A stretch of DNA of 20,979 nucleotides from Chloroflexaceae bacterium UBA1466 (GTDB lineage Bacteria > Chloroflexota > Chloroflexia > Chloroflexales > Chloroflexaceae): contig DCSM01000155.1 in the NCBI GenBank assembly GCA_002325605.1, forward strand, positions 216 to 21,194, written 5' to 3'. Both the position numbers and the translations under genes were made by a program. This document shows, in pieces, positions 1 to 7,822 of this stretch. The notes below the pieces were generated by a model that did not search any database, was not told the origin of the DNA, and saw nothing but the letters and a program-made list of their open reading frames with translations. Position 1 is the stretch's first letter, and each line of letters begins with the position of its first letter.

Positions 1-6
1 CACTTT

Positions 7-35
7 ATTATAGCATTTCTTTTGCGCTATTTCAA
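7..35 (-). promoter_or_regulatory. Sigma-70-type promoter reading left out of the window
   Basis: On the minus strand there is TTGAAA (35-30), a 17-base spacer, then TATAAT (12-7) preceded by TGC. This is a near-consensus promoter with an extended -10. Its gene would lie to the left of the window, so the target is unknown. Confidence 0.6.
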
Positions 36-88
36 GGGGGCATTGAGGGCAATTTTGCCTGGCTTTGTGGTTTTAACTGGGAAGTTGC

Positions 89-103
89 CAGGCAAGATGC
101 CTG
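89..103. repeat. Short palindrome CAGGC-N5-GCCTG at the 3' end of the first GT87 gene
   Basis: The sequence CAGGCAAGATGCCTG forms a 6-bp stem with a 3-base loop. From memory it resembles a palindrome dispersed in many cyanobacterial and other genomes. The GT87 stop codon at 106-108 lies just beside it, so the repeat sits at the gene's 3' boundary. No T-run follows on the minus strand, so it is not a convincing terminator. Confidence 0.4.
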
Positions 104-105
104 TC

Positions 106-1326
106 CTACGTCCGCTGGTCGCTCCAGCCTTTATCTGAAAAGAGGTAAAGCAGCAAAAGCCAAAGCAAAAGATTACTGTAGAAGCCATACGAGGGTGCAA
201 GGAGGAAGTGAAGCAACTCAGGCAGGGGCATTTTACGCCGATCAAGGAGCAAGAAAAGATAGCTACTTAGCAGAATCAAGCGAACCGCAACCACTTGGTG
301 ATATTTGTGTAGCAGCGTAAGCATTGGAATGACCAGCCAGGCATAATAGTGATACCAAACCAAGGGCGCAATTAAGGTTGTGGTCGTAAGAATCAAAGCA
401 AAATCCCAGCCAAAAACCTCTTGGCTTGAAAGATTGCTCTTCTTTATGAGCTGATAAAGCGTGAGCGAGGCGATGGTGGCAGCACAAAGGTAGCCCAAAA
501 GCGTTGCCAGGCTTGGGAAGCCAACTAAAAGACGTTCCATTGCCGCATAAACCGATTGATTAGCCGAATTAGTTACGGTTTTATCAATTGCAGCCGTCAA
601 GCCCTTTGAAAACCAATGCTTTGTATTGGTCAACCCCCCGCCTGCGCTAATTCCAAAAGCAAATAGCCCTAGAATCGTTGTACTCATTGCCAGAAGGGCA
701 AGAAAGCGTCGTCTTAGCAAGAGCGAAAGACCTAAAAGCCCAGGAAGGATTTTAAGCCCTGTCGCCAAACCTAATAAAACCCCTGCTATCACTTGACTTT
801 GTCTGTTTGGCAAAATAAGAAACCAGATTGAACCGAGAATCAAGAGCAGAATGAGGAGATTTACTTGGCCAAGCCAGAGAGTATAGTAGATAGGGGGCAT
901 TAGGATTAGCAGATAAAGCACTAAACCAATGAAGGGGCGCGGAATAGGTGTGATTTTGAAGAGCAAAATGAGCGAAAGCACTAAGAAGAGCAGGTTTAAG
1001 AGCAGCCAGATAATACGTGCTACATTGTAGGGCAAAAGCGCCAAAGGCCGCAACAAAGCCGCAAAAAAAGGAGGATAAAGATAGGTTGTATAGTAGATTC
1101 CACCACTTTGGGCCGCAACTTCTGCTACTGTCGCTGGGTCATAGAGGGGTTTATCTGCATTCAGAGTTCGTGCTGCCAGGTAGTAAGCAGCAAAATCAGT
1201 GGCTTGTTGAGCTTTCGTAAATTCTGAGGGCTGGAAGATGGTAATAAAGTTTGCAAAACTAAGCACAATAACTGCAAAGAGCAGAGCTACTTCGATTTGA
1301 TGTAACATTCTCTTTCTAAAGAGCAT
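106..1326 (-). CDS. GT87 family (DUF2029) integral-membrane glycosyltransferase, copy 1
   Basis: This 406-aa protein has many hydrophobic helices and reads as a polytopic GT-C enzyme of the GT87/DUF2029 type, which moves a sugar from a polyprenyl-phosphate donor onto a glycan or lipid outside the membrane. Family marks seen: an early TDFAAYYLAA followed by PLYDP, then YPPFFAALLRPLALLP, then GQVNLL, then AGVLLGLATGLKILPG. The Asp of TDFAAYY is the likely GT-C loop acidic residue (inference). Its ATG shares one base with the stop of the upstream gene (TAATG), so translation is probably coupled; no good Shine-Dalgarno is visible. It is clearly a paralogue of the gene directly upstream. Donor and acceptor cannot be told from sequence. 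It ends the four-gene operon. Confidence 0.85.
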   Translation of the reverse strand: MLFRKRMLHQIEVALLFAVIVLSFANFITIFQPSEFTKAQQATDFAAYYLAARTLNADKPLYDPATVAEVAAQSGGIYYTTYLYPPFFAALLRPLALLPYNVARIIWLLLNLLFLVLSLILLFKITPIPRPFIGLVLYLLILMPPIYYTLWLGQVNLLILLLILGSIWFLILPNRQSQVIAGVLLGLATGLKILPGLLGLSLLLRRRFLALLAMSTTILGLFAFGISAGGGLTNTKHWFSKGLTAAIDKTVTNSANQSVYAAMERLLVGFPSLATLLGYLCAATIASLTLYQLIKKSNLSSQEVFGWDFALILTTTTLIAPLVWYHYYAWLVIPMLTLLHKYHQVVAVRLILLSSYLFLLLDRRKMPLPELLHFLLAPSYGFYSNLLLWLLLLYLFSDKGWSDQRT

Positions 1327-2612
1327 TATTCTGCAATTCTTTTCTCAAGCTTTTTGTTGTAAACGTAAGTGAAAAGCAGCCACAAAATAACATTGCCATA
1401 AAAACCCAGGGATAAAACGAAGGGAAGGGGTAATAAGGTAACGAGAAGGACTCTAAAACGGTCAAGTTCAAAGAAAAAATAGGTCAGAAGCAACGAAATT
1501 CGTACAAATTGCGCTTTAGAATGCGAATTAAGCAGCGCAAAAGTGGGGACAAGAAGCCAAACGTAGTAGTGATATTCTACAACAGGCGAAAGAAGCGTAA
1601 CGGTGCTTATAATCAGCGCAAAATCCCATAAAAGCGATTCTTCTCTTGGCTTTTGAGGATTGATATTCTGTGAAATAAGGCAATAAAGTGTAGTAAGACC
1701 AATCACAAGGGCAAGGAATAGCCCCAAAAAGGTTCCTAAAGCAGGGATATTGATGAGGGGCGCAAAGGTTATGATGGTATTTTGGCGGGCGGCAGGAAAA
1801 ATCTCGGTTCTAAATGATCTTTCTAGCACTGCATAGATTGAAAGATTGTTATAACTCGTTTTGGTCAAATTGATGGTACTGTGCAAACCCGTTGAAAGCC
1901 AACCAGTTGTATTCTTTAATCCCCCACCTGCTCCAATCCCAAAAAGAAAAGCTGCAAAAATAGCAAGGATTAGGAAGGTAAAAGCAAGAAACTTCCGCCT
2001 AAGAAGAATTGGAAGCCCAAAAACTAGAGGAATGAGTTTAATGGACGCTGCTATTCCAAGAAAAAAACCAGCTAAACTCTGCTTACGGCGGTCTGGGGAG
2101 GCAGAAAAATAGATTGAACTTGTGATAAGCAGGAGAAGCAAGAAATTTACTTGGCCCAAAAGAAGTGTAGCGTAAGTTGGGGGAAAAATAAGGATCAAGA
2201 AAACAAGAAGAAAGCGCAGGGGATTGGAAGGTAAAGGTGCAATTTTAAGCAGTAAAAAGAGCGATATTGCCCAAAAAGAGAGATTCAAAAGTAACCAAAG
2301 CTCAATGGTCGTAGCATAAGGCAGATAAGCCAAAGGGCGAAAGAGAGCTGCAAAGAAAGGGGGATAGAAATAATAGGCGTGGTTCGCAATGCCATTTGCT
2401 TCTGCCGCTTGCGCCATTTGAGCAGGATTGTAGAGCGGAAGATCCTCATTTATTAAATGGGCCGCCAGATAATAAACTCCTGTATCCCAAGCCTCTATGG
2501 AATCAGATCGAATAAGCGCGGGAAGTGTGCCCACAAAAATGATGCTTCCAACAGCTAATGTAATTATGAGCAGAGCTTTTTCTAGCCAAGAAAGAAAAAC
2601 TTGCTTTTTCAC
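1326..2612 (-). CDS. GT87 family (DUF2029) integral-membrane glycosyltransferase, copy 2
   Basis: A 428-aa polytopic membrane protein of the same family as its downstream neighbour, sharing the layout DTGVYYLAAHL / LPLYNP / YFYPPFFAALFRPLAYLP / GQVNFLLLL / AGFFLGIAASIKLIPLVFG. The start is GTG, with GAGG eight bases upstream. The TAA overlaps the next ATG by one base, and the upstream deacetylase stops 18 bases before this start, so all are in one transcript. The two copies look like a tandem duplication followed by divergence: this copy has a longer loop around residues 270-290. They may add successive sugars of one glycan (inference). Substrates are unknown. Confidence 0.85.
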   Translation of the reverse strand: MKKQVFLSWLEKALLIITLAVGSIIFVGTLPALIRSDSIEAWDTGVYYLAAHLINEDLPLYNPAQMAQAAEANGIANHAYYFYPPFFAALFRPLAYLPYATTIELWLLLNLSFWAISLFLLLKIAPLPSNPLRFLLVFLILIFPPTYATLLLGQVNFLLLLLITSSIYFSASPDRRKQSLAGFFLGIAASIKLIPLVFGLPILLRRKFLAFTFLILAIFAAFLFGIGAGGGLKNTTGWLSTGLHSTINLTKTSYNNLSIYAVLERSFRTEIFPAARQNTIITFAPLINIPALGTFLGLFLALVIGLTTLYCLISQNINPQKPREESLLWDFALIISTVTLLSPVVEYHYYVWLLVPTFALLNSHSKAQFVRISLLLTYFFFELDRFRVLLVTLLPLPFVLSLGFYGNVILWLLFTYVYNKKLEKRIAE

Positions 2613-2630
2613 AAGCGCAACCTCAATCTT

Positions 2631-3572
2631 TTATTCCATATACCACTTAAAACCTTCAAGTTTCTCATCACCCCGCAACCGATTGCGCGGTAATTCATAC
2701 ATTTTTTGCAATTTCTTACCTCTAAGCGTAGTAACCGCATTGGTATAACCAGCCAATTGCACGAGATTAGCAACTTCTGGCGAGTAACTCCCTATCGGAT
2801 AACAGAAACTGACTACTGGCACACCGAGGCGCTCTTCCAAAATTTGCCGCGAGCGCGTGATCTCTTCTTGCGCTTTTTCTTTACTAAGCACAGCTAAATC
2901 TCGATGATTTAATGTATGAGAGCCAATTTCCATCCCGCTATCGCGCAATAACTCAATTTGTTCCCAAGTCATATAGCCTGGTTTGCCCACAAAATTTGTT
3001 ACAATATAGAAAGTTGCGCGAAAACCAGAACGTTGCAAAATTGGTAAAGCAATGTTTGCGGCATCATCATAGCCATCATCAAAAGTAAGCGCAATGGGCT
3101 TCGCAGGACAAAGCGTTTTACCTCGCAAGCATTCAGCCAATTCATCCATTCGGATTGGATTATAACCGTTTTCTTGCAGCCAAAGCAGCTGTTTTTCAAA
3201 GATAAGAGGCTTGACAGAGAGCAAATAACCCAGTTTATCTTCTGTTTCAGCAACTTCGCGCACATAGTGATACATCATAATGGGTACGTAGCCCAAATCG
3301 TGCGTGGCCGCAGGCCCCAAAGTCGGGGTCGGCGAGGGCGTGCGCGAAGGCGGCGGGGTCGGCGAAGGGGTGGAAGTAGAGGTCGGTAAAGGTGTAAAAG
3401 TAGGCGTGGCCGTCGCGGTGGGCGTGCGGGTGGCGGTGGGCGTGGCCGTGGCAATTAAGTTCGAGAGGTTGACTTGCTCCGCAGGGAAAAGGCAGATGAT
3501 GAAGAAGCCTAAAAGCAAGCCTCCCATCAAAAAGATCTTTGTTAAGCGGTTTTGTGAAATTAGGCTTACCAC
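2631..3572 (-). CDS. Membrane-anchored polysaccharide deacetylase (NodB/CE4) with a Thr/Pro stalk
   Basis: This 313-aa protein has a single N-terminal membrane segment (about residues 12-30), a Thr/Pro/Ser-rich linker (about 41-88) and a NodB homology domain to the end. CE4 motifs seen: ALTFDDGYDD with D165 and D166 (catalytic base and metal ligand), and GSHTLNH with metal ligands H219 and H223. A later FCYPIGSY stands where motif 3 normally has an Arg. The family removes N-acetyl (or O-acetyl) groups from GlcNAc polymers outside the cell. The stalk should hold the enzyme away from the membrane. The start is GTG with AGGGGA nine bases upstream; the upstream gene ends 14 bases before. Alternative: a deacetylase acting on the exopolysaccharide made by the operon rather than on peptidoglycan. 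Confidence 0.88.
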   Translation of the reverse strand: MVSLISQNRLTKIFLMGGLLLGFFIICLFPAEQVNLSNLIATATPTATRTPTATATPTFTPLPTSTSTPSPTPPPSRTPSPTPTLGPAATHDLGYVPIMMYHYVREVAETEDKLGYLLSVKPLIFEKQLLWLQENGYNPIRMDELAECLRGKTLCPAKPIALTFDDGYDDAANIALPILQRSGFRATFYIVTNFVGKPGYMTWEQIELLRDSGMEIGSHTLNHRDLAVLSKEKAQEEITRSRQILEERLGVPVVSFCYPIGSYSPEVANLVQLAGYTNAVTTLRGKKLQKMYELPRNRLRGDEKLEGFKWYME

Positions 3573-3586
3573 GCTGAGATTTCCCC

Positions 3587-5170
3587 TTACTCAGGTCGCA
3601 GGGCTGGCGAGCGTAAGACTGGGATTTGAGAAGTTGGAGGTAACACTGGCTCTGCTCGCTGCTCATTCCAAAGGAAAAGCAAACCATTAGCGACGTGCCG
3701 CTCCCCCGCAGGGTCCGAAGGATTATTTATAACTCTGTCTTTTATCACCATCGTGCTAGACCCACCACCATCTAATTCCATGGCCGTCGTGACCCCAAAT
3801 TCTTGAAAGAGATTGATTAGCTCGATTTGACGAATTCCTCGACTATAGCCATATTGATAACCGTCAATTTGAATCACGACCAAAGTCTGTTTTTGGGTAT
3901 CAAACCCAATTCCCGTGCGCGGCATATAGACCCAGTTGTAATGACTTAGCTTCCAATCAACATCGAAATCTTCACAAACCTCGATTTTTTCTACTTTCTT
4001 AGGCGCTTCTTCATCATCTGTTGGTTCATCTTCAACTTTCACAACAGTTTTCGTTGGCTTTGCAGTTTTTAGCTTTTTAGCTTGCTCCTGCTCAAACAGA
4101 CAAGCTTGCATCGTTCGCAACCGATCTTGGACAATTTTGCCATTCTGGAGGATAATCGGCCCCGCGCTAATGCCTTGCGTATAATTGTCCATTGGTAAAT
4201 CGGTTTGTGTCGTAAGCCTAAGCGTATCACCTTCTGCGATGTTTTTGAGCAGCCATTGCGCTCCCTTCTCGGTCCCCTGCAAAACTTGCATTCCAGGCTC
4301 AACTCGTTGCCAAACTGCTTTCGTAATCTTAAAGACGCGCCCGCTGGGGCCCAAAACCACTTTTACATCACCGATTCTGGCCGGTACAGCAGCCGTAAAC
4401 TCATTATAAAGACAGACTTCGCCTTGCGGACAGGGCCAATTAAGTTGGCGCAAACCACGTTTTTCACCATTTGGCGCAACAACTTCGGCATTCCAACTCC
4501 AGCCATTAACGAAATAACCAATAAAAGGCTTCCGATCTTTGCTCCAAGCGAAAGTCGCTCGATGCCTTGGCGGCATCGCAACTAACGAATCCAACATCGT
4601 CAAGCCTTGCGGAATACCACTACTGGAGAACAAATCACCATTGACCCCTGCTAAAGCTCCATATTGCTTAACAAGGTAGGAAGTGCGCGTGCGCCCCGAA
4701 AGCCAATTATCGCCCAAACCTACTTTTATATCAAATTCTGGCGCAGTAAGGTCAAACAATAAAACATTGATCCGCATCGGATGACTTGTGGCGCGCTGGA
4801 GCAAAATCGCGCCTGGAGTCAATTGCGTCAGTTTATCACCCTTTTTGGGTTGGAAACGCTGCCGCAGCGGTATCCATTGAAGCGGTTTAGTGATCGCCTC
4901 GGTCTCAGTGAAAGCTGCGGGAGCATCAAGCTTGAGCGTTGGGGAAGTTTGCTCTGGCTCTGAAAGCTGATTTGTCGCCGATAAAGTCTCAGTTTCGGTG
5001 AAGACAGGCGTGATCTGCTCAGAAGGCATTTCCTGCGTCGCGGTGGGCGAGGGTTGCGGCGGCTTGGCTTGCACAGGCTTTCCAGGGCCCAAAAGCCCAA
5101 AGCCAACCAGCATTAGAAAAGCCGCGTAAAAAGCTACAGATGAGATAGTTCGCATATTTGTGAAGGTCAT
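3587..5170 (-). CDS. Secreted phosphodiester glycosidase (NAGPA/PF09992 family)
   Basis: About 527 aa. Residues 7-35 form a signal peptide (Met-Arg, hydrophobic core, AKPPQ after the likely cleavage site), followed by a Pro/Thr/Glu-rich low-complexity stretch to about residue 100. The rest matches the family of N-acetylglucosamine-1-phosphodiester alpha-N-acetylglucosaminidase: AGVNGDLFSSSGIPQGL, RTGIGFD, then AMELDGGGSSTMV near residue 467 and HVANGLLFL at the end. The family removes a sugar or sugar-phosphate cap, or acts on exopolysaccharide. A charged insert rich in Lys, Asp and Glu (about residues 370-410) interrupts the domain. The start is uncertain: TTG 5173, ATG 5170 or ATG 5155; none has a clear Shine-Dalgarno, and ATG 5170 is chosen here. 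It is the first gene of the glycan operon. Confidence 0.82.
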   Translation of the reverse strand: MTFTNMRTISSVAFYAAFLMLVGFGLLGPGKPVQAKPPQPSPTATQEMPSEQITPVFTETETLSATNQLSEPEQTSPTLKLDAPAAFTETEAITKPLQWIPLRQRFQPKKGDKLTQLTPGAILLQRATSHPMRINVLLFDLTAPEFDIKVGLGDNWLSGRTRTSYLVKQYGALAGVNGDLFSSSGIPQGLTMLDSLVAMPPRHRATFAWSKDRKPFIGYFVNGWSWNAEVVAPNGEKRGLRQLNWPCPQGEVCLYNEFTAAVPARIGDVKVVLGPSGRVFKITKAVWQRVEPGMQVLQGTEKGAQWLLKNIAEGDTLRLTTQTDLPMDNYTQGISAGPIILQNGKIVQDRLRTMQACLFEQEQAKKLKTAKPTKTVVKVEDEPTDDEEAPKKVEKIEVCEDFDVDWKLSHYNWVYMPRTGIGFDTQKQTLVVIQIDGYQYGYSRGIRQIELINLFQEFGVTTAMELDGGGSSTMVIKDRVINNPSDPAGERHVANGLLFLWNEQRAEPVLPPTSQIPVLRSPALRPE

Positions 5171-5213
5171 CAAGAAAGCGTGCTATTATGAAGAGGAAGC
5201 CAATTTGCCCAGC

Positions 5214-5222
5214 ATTGTACCA
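5214..5222 (-). promoter_or_regulatory. Extended -10 element for the glycan operon
   Basis: The minus strand reads TGGTACAAT here, about 40 bases upstream of the first glycosidase start. No good -35 lies 16-18 bases further up, so it would depend on the TG extension. It is the best candidate in the gap for driving the four minus-strand genes. Confidence 0.4.
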
Positions 5223-5317
5223 CAGGTCTCTTGCTTCCCTTAGATTTGTGCTTGCAGGGCTGTGGACTTCTGTTAAGGTACTTTAGAAACTGAATCTAGC
5301 CCAGATAGAGTCTTTTA

Positions 5318-5326
5318 TGCTATAAT
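5318..5326 (+). promoter_or_regulatory. Extended -10 element TGCTATAAT upstream of the CoA-transferase
   Basis: TGC directly precedes a perfect TATAAT on the plus strand; the -35 region is weak. The resulting leader before the CoA-transferase start would be about 260 bases and would include the 21-bp direct repeat. The element matches the form seen before several other genes in this window. Confidence 0.5.
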
Positions 5327-5395
5327 TATGATGTTATGGTCGATTTTATAGGTTTTGGAAACTAAAATTAAACTTTAGGTTTTTCTCCACTCGCG

Positions 5396-5449
5396 GTTCC
5401 CTTCGATAAACTCAGGGAACGGGGTTTCAAACTCAGGGAACGGGGTTTC
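5396..5449. repeat. Palindrome plus two tandem 21-bp copies in the CoA-transferase leader
   Basis: A 21-base unit (AAACTCAGGG at its start, GGGGTTTC at its end) occurs twice without change at 5408-5428 and 5429-5449. GTTCCCT at 5396-5402 can pair with AGGGAAC at 5414-5420 around an 11-base loop. The CTTCGATAAACTCAGG core resembles a palindromic element (CTTCGACAAGCTCAG type) that I recall as dispersed in many bacterial genomes. The rest of the 5174-5593 gap holds only the two -10 elements described here. Confidence 0.6.
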
Positions 5450-5593
5450 TTAAATTTGCATTCCGTATGAGAATGTAACTGGAGCAGGTATCATATTTTG
5501 CGACTCTTTGCGGAATCTTGTTAATTTCCAATGTGCTATCCTCAGCCCTGTTTTTCCCTAAATTTTGTAATTCACCTCGAAAGGAAAAATGTA

Positions 5594-6943
5594 ATGACTC
5601 TGATGCAAAATACTCTATCTCTTGTAGGGTCAACGATCTCAACTCATCACTTGAGGCAGTATTATCAGCAAAATAAAACGACTGCTTCTGAGGCTGTAAC
5701 AACCATTTGCTCTGGAGATCGGGTTTTTATGATGGGGATGAGTAGCGTTCCAATGACTTTGATGAAAGCATTGGTCGCTCGTGCGCCTGAATTAGAAGGG
5801 GTTGAACTTCTCCAGATGTTGACGTTTGGCGATGCGGATTATATTGCGCCAGGGCTGGAGCGCCACTTACGGGTCAATAGCCTCTTTTTGAGCGCCAACA
5901 CGCGAGCCGCCGTGAACGAAGGCCGTGCCGATTTTATTCCTGCTTTCCTCTCTGAAATCCCTGATCTGTTCCGCATCTACTATAAGCCAGAAGTAGCCTT
6001 GATTCAGGTCTCGCCCCCTGATAAAGAGGGTTATTGTTCCTTTGGGGCCGATGTGAGTATCAGCAAACCAGCGACTTTGGCGGCCAAAAAAGTGATCGCC
6101 GAGCTAAATCCTCAAGTCCCACGGACTTTTGGCGATAGTCTTATTCATCTTTCGCAGATTGATCAGGTGGTTGAAGTTGATTATCCGCTGACAGAAGTGG
6201 CGATGAGCAGTGGTGATGCGGTTGAATTGCTGATTGGGCAACATATTGCAGCTTTGATCGAGGATGGCGCAACGCTTCAGATGGGAATTGGGGGCATTCC
6301 CGATGGGGTTTTAAGCGCTCTTAAAGATGCTGGCATCCGTGATCTGGGGATTCACACCGAAATGTTTTCAGATGGCGTGATTGAGCTAGTCGAAAAAGGG
6401 ATTATCACGAATGCCCGTAAGACGCTGCATCCTGGCAAAATGGTCGCCAGCTTTTTGCTTGGAACGCAACGGCTCTACTCTTTTGTGAATAATAACCCGA
6501 TGGTTGAGATGTATCCGATAGACTATACGAATAATCTCTCGGTGATTGCCCAAAATGAAAAGATGGTGGCGATCAATTCAGCGCTTGAAATTGACCTGAC
6601 AGGTCAAGTTTGCGCCGATTCGATTGGGCCGCGGTTCTTTAGCGGCGTTGGGGGCCAAGCCGATTTTATTCGCGGCACGGCCCGAAGCAAGGGCGGAAAA
6701 CCGATTATTGCCCTTTCTAGCACGGCTAAAGCGGGAACTTTGAGTCGGATTGTGCCGACCCTCAAGCCAGGTGCAGGCGTGACGACCACGCGGAATGATG
6801 TGCATTATGTCGTGACTGAATATGGAATCGCTTACTTGCGAGGCAAAAATATTCGCCAGCGCGTTCAAGCGCTCATTGCGATTGCCCATCCCCAGTTCCG
6901 CGCCGAATTGACTTACCGCGCAAAAGAATTGAACTATTTGTAA
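5594..6943 (+). CDS. Acetyl-CoA hydrolase/transferase family CoA-transferase (4-hydroxybutyrate CoA-transferase-like)
   Basis: This 449-aa enzyme belongs to the class I CoA-transferases that swap CoA between acetyl-CoA or another acyl-CoA and a carboxylic acid such as acetate, butyrate, 4-hydroxybutyrate or succinate. Seen: GIGGIPDGVLSAL, then GIHTEMFSDG with E256 as the likely catalytic Glu that forms the glutamyl-CoA intermediate. The C-terminal half, GGQADFIRGTARSKGGKPIIAL followed by TTTRNDVHYVVTEYG, is typical of the family. Length is normal. ATG 5594 is chosen because AAGGAA lies seven bases upstream; an ATG at 5531 would add 21 unlike residues. It stands alone, with hairpins after it. 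The acyl substrate cannot be fixed from sequence; hydrolase activity is an alternative. Confidence 0.88.
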   Translation: MTLMQNTLSLVGSTISTHHLRQYYQQNKTTASEAVTTICSGDRVFMMGMSSVPMTLMKALVARAPELEGVELLQMLTFGDADYIAPGLERHLRVNSLFLSANTRAAVNEGRADFIPAFLSEIPDLFRIYYKPEVALIQVSPPDKEGYCSFGADVSISKPATLAAKKVIAELNPQVPRTFGDSLIHLSQIDQVVEVDYPLTEVAMSSGDAVELLIGQHIAALIEDGATLQMGIGGIPDGVLSALKDAGIRDLGIHTEMFSDGVIELVEKGIITNARKTLHPGKMVASFLLGTQRLYSFVNNNPMVEMYPIDYTNNLSVIAQNEKMVAINSALEIDLTGQVCADSIGPRFFSGVGGQADFIRGTARSKGGKPIIALSSTAKAGTLSRIVPTLKPGAGVTTTRNDVHYVVTEYGIAYLRGKNIRQRVQALIAIAHPQFRAELTYRAKELNYL

Positions 6944-7028
6944 TTGCTGCGCTAAAAGAAACTAACCTTCGCTTTTTCCGCAAACGGCCAGCACGGCCAA
7001 CGAATATCCCCAACCGCCCAAATTCGGG

Positions 7029-7084
7029 AGCGCCCATGTTCGCTTTTTACGAAGCGAGCGCTGGGTCGCTATTCCCTGTTTTTT
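7029..7084 (+). terminator. Possible terminator after the CoA-transferase
   Basis: A nested hairpin pairs AGCGCCCA (7029-7036) with TGGGTCGCT (7062-7070, one bulge) and, inside it, TCGCTT (7040-7045) with AAGCGA (7052-7057). Six Ts follow at 7079-7084, but eight bases separate stem and T-run, so strength is doubtful. Confidence 0.4.
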
Positions 7085-7106
7085 CCCATTCCTTCCAAAA
7101 CAAGAT

Positions 7107-7163
7107 CCTAAAATAGTTTTAGGGCAATTCTTTGCCTAGAAAAAAGTTGGATTTTTGATCCAA
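7107..7163. repeat. Two AT-rich hairpins in the 6944-7376 gap
   Basis: CCTAAAA-TAG-TTTTAGG (7107-7123) and TTGGAT-TTTTG-ATCCAA (7147-7163) are perfect small inverted repeats. They may be back-up or bidirectional termination or decay signals. Between them and the promoter at 7377 the sequence is T-rich, and I see no gene in it. Confidence 0.4.
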
Positions 7164-7376
7164 AAGTTCTTCTTCTTCTTTGGTTTTTTAGGAAACTGCT
7201 CAGAACGCGAGTTGTAAATTGTTTTTTCTGATCTCAGTCAATTTTAACTTTTTGAATATAAACAAGATCGCATTGCAAAGGGCAAAAATGAGGTTTTCTT
7301 CTTTGACCTGAGGCCCAAGAAAAGCTAGAATTGAGATTTTTTGCTTTTCAATTTCAACGATTTTCCATACCCCCCC

Positions 7377-7405
7377 TTGACAAACGAAAAGTTTTATGCT
7401 AGAAT
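7377..7405 (+). promoter_or_regulatory. Near-consensus sigma-70 promoter
   Basis: TTGACA (7377-7382), a 17-base spacer ending TGC, then TAGAAT (7400-7405). This is the best promoter in the window. Transcription would begin near 7412, almost 300 bases before the first small reading frame with a Shine-Dalgarno. That leader contains a stem CTGGCTGG / CCAG-A-CCAG (about 7539-7562). Confidence 0.7.
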
Positions 7406-7705
7406 GCTCATCAAAGCCGAAAGGAAAGCAACTCGATCTGTTAAACAAAGCTTGCTTTGAGCATAAGCCCTTAGACACTCTATACAATGAAGGATAAACT
7501 CATATCCAAAAGAGGGCCCCTTGCTTAGAACAGGTTTCCTGGCTGGCTATTGACCAGACCAGAAAAGCCTCAACAGCTTTCATGAGAACCCAAGTTGAGT
7601 TTTTTGCGTGCATAGCGCCCCGTCTGCGGTATGTTCAATTGCAAACTGAAGCCCCGCTCTTTGCCAGCACTCGCCCGCAAGGGCCCCGAAAAGCTGGAGC
7701 TAAAG

Positions 7706-7822
7706 ATGGCGGATCAAAACGTGATTTTAGATCACAAGAAAGGATTAGTCCCTTGGAAACCACTTATTTCTTTGAGTCTTTTCATGCGGTGGAGGAGCAA
7801 AGCCATGACTCCTCTCCCATGA
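7706..7822 (+). CDS. Possible small protein, 38 aa (sORF 1)
   Basis: This short frame begins with ATG six bases after GGAG and encodes a peptide starting MADQNVILDHKKG and ending MTPLP. I do not recognise it. It lies downstream of the strong promoter at 7377, and its stop overlaps the start of the next small frame (ATGA), a layout used for translational coupling. A second GGAGG lies nine bases before its internal ATG near 7804, which would give a five-residue peptide and could also deliver ribosomes to the overlap. It may be a leader peptide or a chance frame. A longer frame in another phase (7582-7968) has no Shine-Dalgarno at its start. Confidence 0.3.
   Translation: MADQNVILDHKKGLVPWKPLISLSLFMRWRSKAMTPLP

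Noticed and set aside
3304..3690. Plus-strand frame rich in Gly and Val
   Set aside because: It is the reverse of the Thr/Pro stalk of the deacetylase, and a low-complexity artefact.
7200..7487. 95-residue minus-strand frame
   Set aside because: It overlaps the near-consensus plus promoter at 7377, has no Shine-Dalgarno or family resemblance, and its residues (many Lys, Phe, Leu, Ile) reflect AT-rich DNA.
7412..7700. Known riboswitch, tmRNA, RNase P RNA or SRP RNA in the long leader
   Set aside because: I could not find the conserved cores of these RNAs; only simple stems are visible.
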